Below the pieces are notes generated by a model. The model was not told the DNA's origin and did not search any database. It saw only the letters and a program-made list of their open reading frames with translations. A stretch of DNA of 24,759 nt from a virus, in the IMG/VR virus record IMGVR_UViG_3300041809_000500, positions 1 to 24,759 of that record; one strand, given 5' to 3'. The position numbers and the translations under genes were made by a program. Position 1 is the stretch's first letter. Each line of letters opens with the position of its first letter. Shown here in pieces: positions 12,089 through 19,230 of the stretch.

Positions 12089-12274
12089 TTAGTTTATGAA
12101 ACTCCCATTGACAGTAGAGGCACGGGTGATTACGTAGTTCTCGTAAAATCGTGGAGCACGATTCAGTTTCTTTTGTGCCCTCTCAACTGCCACTTGCAAT
12201 GAATCACAAGTGAACAGCCACTTCTCTGTGGAGAACAGTCCGTTTGAAACCACTATTTCGTATACAGCTTTCAT
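12089..12274 (-). CDS. Small hypothetical protein, 61 aa
   Basis: Start ATG 12272-12274 has GGAAGGACACT upstream, a good Shine-Dalgarno sequence. The fold looks like alternating strand, helix and strand (AVYEIVVSN, QVAVERAQKKLN, NYVITRAS). No family recognised. It sits 1 nt before the zinc-ribbon gene and 11 nt after the 156-aa repeat protein, so it is part of the recombination operon. Confidence 0.7.
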   Translation of the reverse strand: MKAVYEIVVSNGLFSTEKWLFTCDSLQVAVERAQKKLNRAPRFYENYVITRASTVNGSFIN

Positions 12275-12285
12275 AGTGTCCTTCC

Positions 12286-12756
12286 TTACTCCGGCACGAC
12301 AACCTTGGCTGACGTGTCGATGACAATATCCTTGCCAACCTTGGCCGAAGTGTCGATAATGGTTTCCTTACCAACCTTAGCGGACGTATCAATGTGAGCA
12401 GCCTTCTCAATCCGATTCTTCACGTTGGCAGTGAACGTCTCGACCTTGTTTTGCAGGTCAGCCTTGGAGGGTGGAGTGTCAGTCACGTTGCCGCCAGTCA
12501 AGTCCTCAATGAGGGACGCCGCGATGGCCCCCGCCTTTGTCGTCTTCAATTGCTCGACTTCTTTGGTCAGGTTGGCGGTGACTTCAGCAATCAAAGCCTC
12601 GGCGTGCGCTTTCAACTTCCGCTTGATGTCAACATATTCAGCCGCGAGAGTCTCAGTCGGAAAGTTAATGGTTGCAACGATGGTGTTGTTGTAAATCAGT
12701 TGAACATCATAGTTGCCTTCAACCGTCTTTTTCCATTGAATGTCTGTGAATTCCAT
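12286..12756 (-). CDS. Hypothetical protein with C-terminal 12-aa repeats, 156 aa
   Basis: The N-terminal 35 residues form a beta-hairpin-like domain (WKKTVEGNYDVQLIYNN). A long helical, coiled-coil-like part follows (LAAEYVDIKRKLKAHAEALI and onward), and the end has three tandem copies of IDTSAKVGK-type sequence (residues 122-156). The start is ATG 12754-12756 with CAGGAG upstream, overlapping the preceding TAA by one base. The repeats resemble neither a known DNA-binding nor a secretion signal. The family and role are unknown. Confidence 0.7.
   Translation of the reverse strand: MEFTDIQWKKTVEGNYDVQLIYNNTIVATINFPTETLAAEYVDIKRKLKAHAEALIAEVTANLTKEVEQLKTTKAGAIAASLIEDLTGGNVTDTPPSKADLQNKVETFTANVKNRIEKAAHIDTSAKVGKETIIDTSAKVGKDIVIDTSAKVVVPE
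12289..12393 (-). repeat. 36-nt tandem repeat encoding IDTSAKV units
   Basis: Three in-frame units: IDTSAKVGKETI, IDTSAKVGKDIV and a final IDTSAKVVVPE. The unit is 12 residues (36 nt). Third-position differences between units show the repeat is not newly formed. Confidence 0.8.
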
Positions 12757-13058
12757 TACGTAGTCTCCTGCAATTCGTTGTACTTCTGCATTAGTTCTTC
12801 ACCCTTCGCCAGTTGGTCTTCGACCGCGACGAGTTTCTCTTCAAGTTGGGCCTTGGAAGAAACTTCCAAAGTCCTCAACTCTTTGATAGTCAAATTCTCC
12901 GGGTTCTCAATTCCTGAGTCCTTGAGATTGCTGTATGCCTGTTTCAACTGCTGTTCCTCAACACGGGCGTCACCGATGATCTTTTCTCGATTAGAGTTGA
13001 GCGCCTTGACTTTTGCCTGTGCCGTACGCAGTCTGTCTTGAATTGAAAGGTCTGACAT
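12756..13058 (-). CDS. Coiled-coil hypothetical protein, 100 aa
   Basis: Almost the whole protein is predicted to be charged alpha-helix with heptad-like spacing (QDRLRTAQAKVKALNSNREK, AQLEEKLVAVEDQLAKGEEL). There is a break at GIENPENLT. It starts at ATG 13056-13058 overlapping the upstream TAA by one base. Its position next to an SbcC-like gene that lacks its C-terminal half is notable, but it has no Walker B or signature motif and so cannot be the missing half. Confidence 0.65.
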   Translation of the reverse strand: MSDLSIQDRLRTAQAKVKALNSNREKIIGDARVEEQQLKQAYSNLKDSGIENPENLTIKELRTLEVSSKAQLEEKLVAVEDQLAKGEELMQKYNELQETT

Positions 13059-13309
13059 TACTTTTCATCCTCATGTTCAGTCAGTTCAAAACGGTCGATG
13101 CGGTGTAGTGGGATGAACACATCTCCAGTACCCTCCCACGAAAAGTTGCCATCCATAATCCCGGCGTGCCACTGAGGGGTGCTGCCAGACCAGTAACCTC
13201 CCGAGGAAAGCACAAACCCAACAAACTTCCGAGCTAAGATGCGAGTGTCAAAATCGTAGTCGAAGTTGTAATCACCACCGTGATCTTGAATAAAAACGCT
13301 CACTGACAT
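13058..13309 (-). CDS. Small hypothetical protein, 83 aa
   Basis: Start ATG 13307-13309 has GGAG 5 nt upstream and lies inside the 3' end of the SbcC-like gene (10-nt overlap). The sequence is beta-rich and aromatic (SVSVFIQDHGGDYNFDYDF, GGYWSGSTPQW, WEGTGDVFIPLHRIDRFEL). No family recognised and no signal peptide. Confidence 0.65.
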   Translation of the reverse strand: MSVSVFIQDHGGDYNFDYDFDTRILARKFVGFVLSSGGYWSGSTPQWHAGIMDGNFSWEGTGDVFIPLHRIDRFELTEHEDEK

Positions 13310-14517
13310 ACATGCTCCATGGACTTTCCACACTTGGGACAAGCCCCCGACTTGATTTTCTTGGCTTCGTTCGCCGCGAATTCTTGCCGTACAGTTTCCA
13401 ACTCAGCCTCAGCAACTTCAAGTTGAGAGGCTAGTTCAGTAAGCTGCGAGGTAAGGTTCTCATGAGCCTGACGAGCCGTCGCAGCAACCGCTAAGTATGC
13501 AATACTGCTATTCAGGACTTTCACTTCAGTCAATTGTGTTTCGGCCTGTTCAATAATTGAAGTCAGGCGGTCGGAATACTCAGTGCGGTAGACCCTAGCT
13601 TTATCCAGAAGAACAAGTAATTCTCCCACGTTCTTATTTTGCTTGTAGGGGACCATCAAGTCATCCCATGCGGCAGATACAGAATCTAAAGCAGCCTCGA
13701 CCCTGCGAAGAAACCGGGAAGCCATCAGGGCTTGCCCCGCCGCTTCCAATCCCTCTACTACCTGAAGTAGGGTACCCGCTTCGGTAAGGTCAGGTAGAAC
13801 AAGAGTATCCAGAATCTCTTGCAGAGGCTGTAGACGGGCTTGGTGGTAGAGAACCGCGTCTAACTGCCCCACAGTCGTCTCATCGTCTCTAATGCCCCTC
13901 TCTAGGGCGAGAATGGCGTCTGCAATGACCGTGGCTTTCCCAGTAATATCCAGCAAGGATGCACTGCGTTCCTCAGCGGAGCGAATCTCTGAGGCGAGTG
14001 TGTTAGCTTCACTTTTTCGTTGGGTAATACGAAGGTTAGCTTCCTTCTTCCCGGCATCCAATTTCTCTGTGCTGGAGAACGCCCCGAGAATGGCGTTTAG
14101 CTCCTGAGGTTTCCATTGGTCGTCATCAATAAGAAACTGAGCCTTGTTCTGTTTGGCGAAAATGGGGTCAACTCTATAGTCCCCAATCTTCATCTCACCG
14201 TACTTCAGCTTCTCAATCTCGTCGGGTACTTTACCTCCAAGACTAGTGTACGTCTTACCATCAAGGACATACTTAGTCGAGCCACCACGCTTACGGGTGA
14301 CTTTGATGTTATGACCATCGACTTCGAGTTCGATTTCGAGGGGCTCTTCCTGATTGTTTCGAATGAATCCCTCAGGAATATCGTTACGGAGAATTCCCTT
14401 GAGAGCCCGAAACAGGGAAGATTTACCCTTGTTTGATGGGCCAACCAAAACGGTCAGCCCATCAATTTCTAGGTCAAACTCAGCCCAAGGCTGGAAGTTT
14501 TTGCCCTTCAGCCTCAT
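13300..14517 (-). CDS. SbcC/Rad50-like ATPase (gp46-type), short form, 405 aa
   Basis: The N-terminal ABC-type ATPase lobe has Walker A GPSNKGKSS (residues 26-34) and a Q-loop-like region (FAKQNKAQF). About 250 residues of coiled coil follow, then a zinc-hook-like CPKCGK (Cys393, Cys396) near the end. The protein stops 9 residues after the second hook Cys. The returning coil, ABC signature, Walker B and D-loop of canonical SbcC/gp46 are absent. It may work as a half-ATPase, have its other half encoded elsewhere, or be a known short phage variant. It starts at ATG 14515-14517, overlapping the UvsX stop (ATGA). Expected partner: the SbcD-like protein. Confidence 0.85.
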   Translation of the reverse strand: MRLKGKNFQPWAEFDLEIDGLTVLVGPSNKGKSSLFRALKGILRNDIPEGFIRNNQEEPLEIELEVDGHNIKVTRKRGGSTKYVLDGKTYTSLGGKVPDEIEKLKYGEMKIGDYRVDPIFAKQNKAQFLIDDDQWKPQELNAILGAFSSTEKLDAGKKEANLRITQRKSEANTLASEIRSAEERSASLLDITGKATVIADAILALERGIRDDETTVGQLDAVLYHQARLQPLQEILDTLVLPDLTEAGTLLQVVEGLEAAGQALMASRFLRRVEAALDSVSAAWDDLMVPYKQNKNVGELLVLLDKARVYRTEYSDRLTSIIEQAETQLTEVKVLNSSIAYLAVAATARQAHENLTSQLTELASQLEVAEAELETVRQEFAANEAKKIKSGACPKCGKSMEHVCQ

Positions 14518-15785
14518 ACAAGGTCGTCATCTTCCTCTTCGATGTTGAGGGTGGACGTACCGCCTTTGTCATCAAGAAACTCAATCTCTTCCTTAGACAC
14601 GTCGGCGGCGAACATATCGAGCCGGTCATCCACCGATTCGTAAACCAATGAACGCAGCTTGCCAAGAACGTCTGCATCCCGTTTTACGACCAGTGCTTCA
14701 AGCGCCTCGGTCTTGTTCGGGTAGGTGGCGAAAGCATCTTCCTTGGTTTTCCCAACGAACCACTTTGCACCGGAGTTTGTGATGAACCCAAACTGACGAG
14801 CGAGTTCAAGGATGTTCACACTCTCGTCAATTCCACGACCGGGGCGAATGTAAATGTTGCCCTTGCGGAAACCAGCACCTGTGACCTTGTTCTTCAAAGT
14901 ACGAACGCGGACGCGGCTCATGGACGGATCAGGTTTGGTTCCGGGTTCAGCAACGTCAACAACGAACAAGTCGTCGGACTCCATCTTAGCGATTTCCATA
15001 GGAGCCATTGCCTTCTCCAAAGTCTCCTCAATCATGATTGAGGGCATGAAGCGGCACATGCGACCACCGGGAAGCGTGTAAATGCGGTTGATGTAATCGT
15101 ACTTGGTGGCGTACATTGCTTCACGACTGTTGTCAATACGGTCACGAGTTTGATTGACCATGAACAACGTGGCATCGAACTCCTGCAAGTATGGGCGGAG
15201 CGTCTTGTAGAAGAGGGCCATGGACTTGGCGTTGCCACCATAGTTAGCCTTGGCAAACTTGCCGCTCTTGATGTCCTTCTTCTCAACCTTCGCATCCATA
15301 AAGGGAATCGAGTCATTGATGAAGAAACGAACACCCAGTTCATCCATAAGACGAACATGCTCCCACACAGCCGTTTGAACGCTGGCTGGGCGCATGAGAT
15401 GGCAGAATGTCATGTCGATACCAAGGAGCGTCAGGTACTCGGCGCTGGTGGTGCCCTCATAGTCAAAGAAGGCGATGGGCTCTCCGGTTTGCTGCTGATA
15501 CTGTGCAGCGATGCACGCAGTGGTGGTTGATTTACCGGCTCCCTCATCCCCGTGTATCTGCATAACCGTGCCGTGATGGGCAATGCCCTTCAGACCAAGA
15601 ACACGGTCAAAGATGATGTGGTTGTAAGGTATAAGAGTCTCTTGAAAATCGGACTCAATGACCTGATAGTCTGCGGTTGCAGATTTACGTGCCATAGCAA
15701 ATGCGTTACGGCGTTGTTCAGGTGTCCAGTTACGGGCGTGTCCGCTTGGGGCAGACGTAGGTTGTGCTACCTTTTTTGGTGGCAT
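14514..15785 (-). CDS. uvsX: RecA/UvsX-like recombinase, 423 aa
   Basis: This RecA-family ATPase has Walker A GDEGAGKST (residues 79-87), AFFDYEGTTSAEYLTLLG as the Walker A-linked acidic segment, FFINDSIPFM as Walker B, and a loop with LFMVNQTRDRID. It forms filaments on ssDNA and drives strand exchange in recombination-dependent replication. It is somewhat longer than T4 UvsX, with a basic/proline N-terminus and a strongly acidic C-terminus (EEEDDDLV), as in RecA-type proteins. GGAGGAA lies about 9 nt before ATG 15783-15785. SbcC-like follows with an ATGA overlap and a HNH gene precedes it by 57 nt. Confidence 0.92.
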   Translation of the reverse strand: MPPKKVAQPTSAPSGHARNWTPEQRRNAFAMARKSATADYQVIESDFQETLIPYNHIIFDRVLGLKGIAHHGTVMQIHGDEGAGKSTTTACIAAQYQQQTGEPIAFFDYEGTTSAEYLTLLGIDMTFCHLMRPASVQTAVWEHVRLMDELGVRFFINDSIPFMDAKVEKKDIKSGKFAKANYGGNAKSMALFYKTLRPYLQEFDATLFMVNQTRDRIDNSREAMYATKYDYINRIYTLPGGRMCRFMPSIMIEETLEKAMAPMEIAKMESDDLFVVDVAEPGTKPDPSMSRVRVRTLKNKVTGAGFRKGNIYIRPGRGIDESVNILELARQFGFITNSGAKWFVGKTKEDAFATYPNKTEALEALVVKRDADVLGKLRSLVYESVDDRLDMFAADVSKEEIEFLDDKGGTSTLNIEEEDDDLV

Positions 15786-15842
15786 AGTGTGTGCTTCCTC
15801 CGATTTACCTTTCCATCCTCTTAGACCTTTGCAAAAATGCAG

Positions 15843-16403
15843 TCATGGGATGCAGGTATGGATGCTTCTAGTTAATACTCTACTTTTAAGTTCCTCAATT
15901 AGCTCATCAAATGAAAAGCAGGAAAGGGCCCCATATTTTCTACGGTTCTCGGCTTGCTGTGCGGGAGTAGCCCACCGACAGTTTCTCGGCTCGTAATTGC
16001 CATTTACGTTTACCCTATCTAATGTATGAATTGGCGAGGGTTTTGTACCCATGCTATTCATGAAAGAAGAAAATGAATGTCTCCACTCATCGCAAACCAC
16101 TATTCCGCGCCCACCATACCGCTTGTAACCTCTACACTTAGGGTTATAACAACGAGTTATCATAGCGGACCAACTGTAATATTCAGAGGGTCTTAAACCT
16201 GTAGCTAAATATCCGTGCTTATACACCCTACATCCGCAACTGGTTCTATGCCCTGAGACTAGCTCAGAACCAACGATAATACGGGATGCACCACAGGCAC
16301 ACTGACAAACCCAAGCGATTTTTCGATTCACTCGTTTGGGGGATTCATGAAGAACCACCAACCTACCGAACTTCTGACCATTAGTTATATTCAAACGCCT
16401 CAC
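15843..16403 (-). CDS. HNH-type homing endonuclease, 186 aa
   Basis: The N-terminal module GQKFGRLVVLHE, CQCACGASR, SGHRTSCGC (zinc-ribbon-like) is followed by YSWSAMITRCYNPKCRGYKRYGGRGIVVCDEW, FSSFMNSMG, THTLDRVNVNGNYEPRNCRWAT-type residues and QAENRR. This is a common phage family related to HNH/AP2 endonucleases. LDR and N-Y-RNCRW are the catalytic-type motif. The start GTG 16401-16403 overlaps the TGA of the RuvC-like gene. It is inserted between ruvC-like and uvsX. Unlike the other endonucleases here it has no strong hairpin before its start. Confidence 0.85.
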   Translation of the reverse strand: MRRLNITNGQKFGRLVVLHESPKRVNRKIAWVCQCACGASRIIVGSELVSGHRTSCGCRVYKHGYLATGLRPSEYYSWSAMITRCYNPKCRGYKRYGGRGIVVCDEWRHSFSSFMNSMGTKPSPIHTLDRVNVNGNYEPRNCRWATPAQQAENRRKYGALSCFSFDELIEELKSRVLTRSIHTCIP

Positions 16404-17278
16404 AGAGTGTAGACTCGTCTCTCTAATTTATGATATGTAGAAGAAGCGTCCGCAACAACTAAAGTATATTCTTTACGTTGATACAGATACCAATATTCTC
16501 GTCTATGTAACAAACCCTTCGTAATGATCTTAGAGTTTCGTCCTTTACCTTTCATTTCCTGCGAAGCGTTACACAGAGCAATTAGAAAACGTTCTGGAAC
16601 CTCTTCAGGATGACCCAACAAAACGGAACTCACATACCGCGCCATCATTGTCATCAAAACAGCGTCACAGGCATCCGTATCCAATTTCGGGTACGCAGCC
16701 TTGTCAATGTATTCGTAGGCCCGGTCAATGTTTTCAGCCTTGTTCTTCGCTCCCTTTTTGGTAAGGTTCATCAGCGACCGGAGCGTTGCCGCGTTGGTAG
16801 TTAATACTCGAACCGTGGCGAATTTCTTCCACAGGTCGGTCTCAAAGAAAACCAAGTGGATGATGCGATTGAGAGCGACGAGAAAGTCATTCATCGGCGT
16901 TGGGTATTCCATGCTGATAATGAGCCCCAAATTCGCCGCGTTCGGATCGTATGGGTCTTTGGGGTCATAATCCCAAATAGCTTCATTCATACTGGCAAAC
17001 GTTTTGTTAATGATGTCGTCCGCCGCGCTCTCCAACAGGTGCCGAAGATGAAGAGCCATCATCTTCCCGCGTATCCAGATAGGGTCGGCGGAGGACTCAG
17101 GCTTGATAGACCCCACCTTCAACCATGTGGCCTTCGTCACGGAATCCTCTGGACGAACGCGCATAAGAGCGAATCCGGTACGACTCATAGAAGGGTCGAT
17201 GCCAAGGATGAGCCACTGCCGTATTTCAGGGAGTGGGTCGGGAACTGTGATGGGTATCTTTCTCTTACTTGCCGCCAT
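16400..17278 (-). CDS. RuvC-like Holliday junction resolvase, 292 aa
   Basis: The RNase H-fold core shows LILGIDPSMSRTGFAL (Asp28), SMEYPTP (Glu124) and KLDTDACDAVLM (Asp200/202/205), the acidic residues expected for a RuvC-type resolvase. NAATLRSLMNLTKKGAKNKAEN fits the substrate-binding loop. It is longer than bacterial RuvC (about 170 aa), with an added C-terminal domain of about 80 residues. It would cleave branched DNA from recombination before packaging. The ATG at 17278 is preferred to the GTG at 17284. No Shine-Dalgarno sequence exists. TATTAG ends 5 nt before the ATG, so the message may be leaderless. Confidence 0.85.
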   Translation of the reverse strand: MAASKRKIPITVPDPLPEIRQWLILGIDPSMSRTGFALMRVRPEDSVTKATWLKVGSIKPESSADPIWIRGKMMALHLRHLLESAADDIINKTFASMNEAIWDYDPKDPYDPNAANLGLIISMEYPTPMNDFLVALNRIIHLVFFETDLWKKFATVRVLTTNAATLRSLMNLTKKGAKNKAENIDRAYEYIDKAAYPKLDTDACDAVLMTMMARYVSSVLLGHPEEVPERFLIALCNASQEMKGKGRNSKIITKGLLHRREYWYLYQRKEYTLVVADASSTYHKLERRVYTL

Positions 17279-17283
17279 GTACA

Positions 17284-17289
17284 CTAATA
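17284..17289 (-). promoter_or_regulatory. Putative promoter box (TATTAG) at the resolvase start
   Basis: TTTCCAGTATTAGTGTAC precedes ATG 17276-17278 on the minus strand. The 5-nt gap matches the usual distance from a -10 box to the transcription start, so the RNA would begin at or next to the start codon. CTGTCA, weakly like a -35 element, lies about 16 nt upstream. It would drive resolvase, HNH and possibly uvsX. Confidence 0.5.
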
Positions 17290-17296
17290 CTGGAAA

Positions 17297-17725
17297 TCAG
17301 CTATTGACAGTGTGTTTATCATCCACGGGCGGAGGCGGAGCGCAAGTCTTCAGCTTCAAGGATACGCGAGAGTTGGCGACCTCAACAAACCCAACATATA
17401 ATTCGTCCTCACGGTTCTGAACAAGGGAATCCTGACCACTTGGAAGGTTACTGTACGCCTCTTCCAAATTATCTGTCTCTGCGTTTAGAGCGGTCGCAAC
17501 CACTGTCGGGTCGGAGTCGCATGGCAAGTTCATGTAGTTATCCAACGCAACGTTGGCCTTATCTATTTGTGCCATGTATTGTTGTTCAGTCGTGGGGGTG
17601 GTAGCAGTCGGTGGTTGGGTTTGTTTAGCGTGCAGGGAATCCGCAAACCAAGATTGGACGAGCAGGGTACTCGCCATAAAGATGACAGCCCCCACCTTAA
17701 TCCCCAGTTTAGACAAGAATGTCAT
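17297..17725 (-). CDS. Exported hypothetical protein, 142 aa
   Basis: The N-terminus has a short basic start, then a hydrophobic core (VGAVIFMASTLLV) and a likely signal peptidase I site after SLHA (about residue 33). This predicts export to the periplasm, or anchoring through the uncleaved helix. The mature part is soluble with a Thr/Pro linker and two Cys (Cys69 region and near the end), which could form a disulfide. AAGGAG precedes the ATG at 17723-17725. No family recognised. Possible roles include lysis control or envelope modification; neither is shown. Confidence 0.65.
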   Translation of the reverse strand: MTFLSKLGIKVGAVIFMASTLLVQSWFADSLHAKQTQPPTATTPTTEQQYMAQIDKANVALDNYMNLPCDSDPTVVATALNAETDNLEEAYSNLPSGQDSLVQNREDELYVGFVEVANSRVSLKLKTCAPPPPVDDKHTVNS

Positions 17726-17779
17726 GAGGTCTCTCCTTGTAGAAAAGACCCATAACTCACCTTTTCTTGATTTACGGGG

Positions 17780-18523
17780 TTAATATACCCCTTCCGGTAT
17801 GCGGTCCATTTTGGTGAGCAGGAAACCCATCGACTTAGCCTCCGCTGCCTCGGCTTCGAACTTGTGTTCCTTCATCTTCTTCATCCAGAATTGAAACTTA
17901 TTGCCGATGTAATAGGGGAAGTAAGAGCGTTCCTTCGCCCAATCCTTACTCTCGAAGGGCAATGTCAACCGCACACCAATAGTGGGAATCTTGGAGTAAG
18001 CAACAACCTCTTCGATAGAATACCTGTCAAGTATAGTAAGAGTAGTCAATGTATCGGAGAGGGCTTGATGCGGAAACGGGTTAAGGAACCCGTGATAAGC
18101 TGCGAGACAAGTTAGTTGGCGGCTCCACTTTTTTGGGTACTCGATGTCAGTCAGGGTATCGACCCATGGCTTGTCTTCAACAAAGTCCAATCCACACGAA
18201 GTTATCCAAGCTTGCAGAAATGGGCGGTCGCAGGTTGTGCCATTGTGAGCGACGATGACATCCGCTTGCTCGTACATGAAGAGAAGTTGGCGAAGACCCT
18301 TGACCGACTCCTTGCCGTATTTGGCAATCAGAGCAAGCGGAAGGCCGGTGGCTTTCAACGCCTCTTCTTCATAGGGAGCATTTTCGGGAACCTGCACGAG
18401 GTACCCCATGGACAGAACGGCGCGATGATAGTCTGTGTCCCACAGAACTGCGCCCACTTCGCAGACAGCATGAACCTCGGGGTCTAGTCCAGTGGTCTCG
18501 AAGTCAATTGCGAGTAAAAGCAC
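17780..18523 (-). CDS. DnaQ-like 3'-5' exonuclease (DEDDh), 247 aa
   Basis: The DEDDh motifs are complete: Asp7 and Glu9 in AIDFETTGL, Asp99 in AHNGTTCDRPF, and His152 plus Asp157 in HQALSDTL. It belongs to the DnaQ/epsilon/exonuclease superfamily and would remove 3' nucleotides from DNA or RNA in proofreading, repair or degradation. A C-terminal extension of about 75 residues (FESKDWAKERSYF and onward) has no recognised domain. The start is GTG 18521-18523 with GGGGTG upstream, placed 3 nt after the stop of the HNH gene. Confidence 0.88.
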   Translation of the reverse strand: MLLLAIDFETTGLDPEVHAVCEVGAVLWDTDYHRAVLSMGYLVQVPENAPYEEEALKATGLPLALIAKYGKESVKGLRQLLFMYEQADVIVAHNGTTCDRPFLQAWITSCGLDFVEDKPWVDTLTDIEYPKKWSRQLTCLAAYHGFLNPFPHQALSDTLTTLTILDRYSIEEVVAYSKIPTIGVRLTLPFESKDWAKERSYFPYYIGNKFQFWMKKMKEHKFEAEAAEAKSMGFLLTKMDRIPEGVY

Positions 18524-18526
18524 CTG

Positions 18527-19174
18527 TCACCCCCCATATTTCAAAGTCGTCTCATTGTTAATACAACGTTTTAACCAATTACAATTAGAACAAAGAAGCT
18601 GATACCCAAAAGAATTGTTTAGTACCTTCTTGAGGTAGGCTTCAACATGAAGCTCTTTTCTTTCGCGATAGCCCCCTCCATTCACGTGGTCTATCTGTAA
18701 TAGACGTTCATCAGTACAGCCGGTTGAGCCATCATCATTAACCCAGCGGCAGTTAGGAGAGGAGCATTTTCCTCCCATTTTTTGTATTACCTCATGTCTA
18801 AGTTTTTGCCTCCGCCGTTGATTATTCAACGCTCGATTACTCAAATACTTCTTATCATATTCCTTCACCTGTTCTGGATGAGAAACTAACCAATTTTTGG
18901 TGTGTTGTTGTTTTTGCTGTTTTCTTTCCTCAGGGGTTCGGTCTTCTCCGGTTCGAGATTTACTTATTTTTGCTCTCGTTTCCTCTGAATGAGACTTACC
19001 AAAGAAAGGATTTTTCTCTCCGGTGCGTTGCCTACCAATCTTTGCCAACCTACATCGTTGCTCATCCGTCTGTTTCCATCCCCGACCCTGCGTACCCCGC
19101 TCTTTACGGGTCAATGCAGTTATCCGTGCCTTCTCTATTATTTCTGGTGTTCTAATATACTTTCCCGCTGGCAT
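18527..19174 (-). CDS. HNH homing endonuclease with NUMOD3 motifs, 215 aa
   Basis: NUMOD3-type DNA-binding repeats occur twice (GWKQTDEQRCRLAKIG and GEKNPFFGKSHSEETRAKIS). The C-terminal HNH nuclease has KCSSPNCRW, LLQIDHVNGGGYRER and YQLLCSNCNWLKRC, with the DH and N residues of the beta-beta-alpha-metal site. It lies between the exonuclease and the Nudix gene. The start ATG 19172-19174 is directly after a hairpin (19181-19199) whose 3' arm contains the only Shine-Dalgarno sequence (AGGGG), so translation is probably restrained. Confidence 0.88.
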   Translation of the reverse strand: MPAGKYIRTPEIIEKARITALTRKERGTQGRGWKQTDEQRCRLAKIGRQRTGEKNPFFGKSHSEETRAKISKSRTGEDRTPEERKQQKQQHTKNWLVSHPEQVKEYDKKYLSNRALNNQRRRQKLRHEVIQKMGGKCSSPNCRWVNDDGSTGCTDERLLQIDHVNGGGYRERKELHVEAYLKKVLNNSFGYQLLCSNCNWLKRCINNETTLKYGG

Positions 19175-19200
19175 AAATAAAGCCCCTATTAAAGGGGCTC
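19175..19200 (-). terminator. Hairpin: terminator of Nudix gene and RBS block for HNH
   Basis: AGCCCCT (19199-19193, minus strand) pairs with AGGGGCT (19187-19181) around TTAAT, followed by TTATTT and then the HNH ATG. As a GC stem with a T-rich tail it can terminate the Nudix transcript. As RNA it hides AGGGG, the only ribosome-binding site of the HNH gene. Confidence 0.7.
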
Positions 19201-19230
19201 ATAGTCGTGTTTCAAAATTAAAGCCTAGAA

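Noticed and set aside
12394-13041. Plus-strand ORF of 215 codons
   Set aside because: Antisense to two minus-strand genes with good junctions. Its composition is typical of a shadow frame.
17775-17792. GGGGTTAATATACCCC near-palindrome
   Set aside because: Only 5 bp of stem, and it overlaps the exonuclease stop. No T tract, so neither a terminator nor a clear operator.
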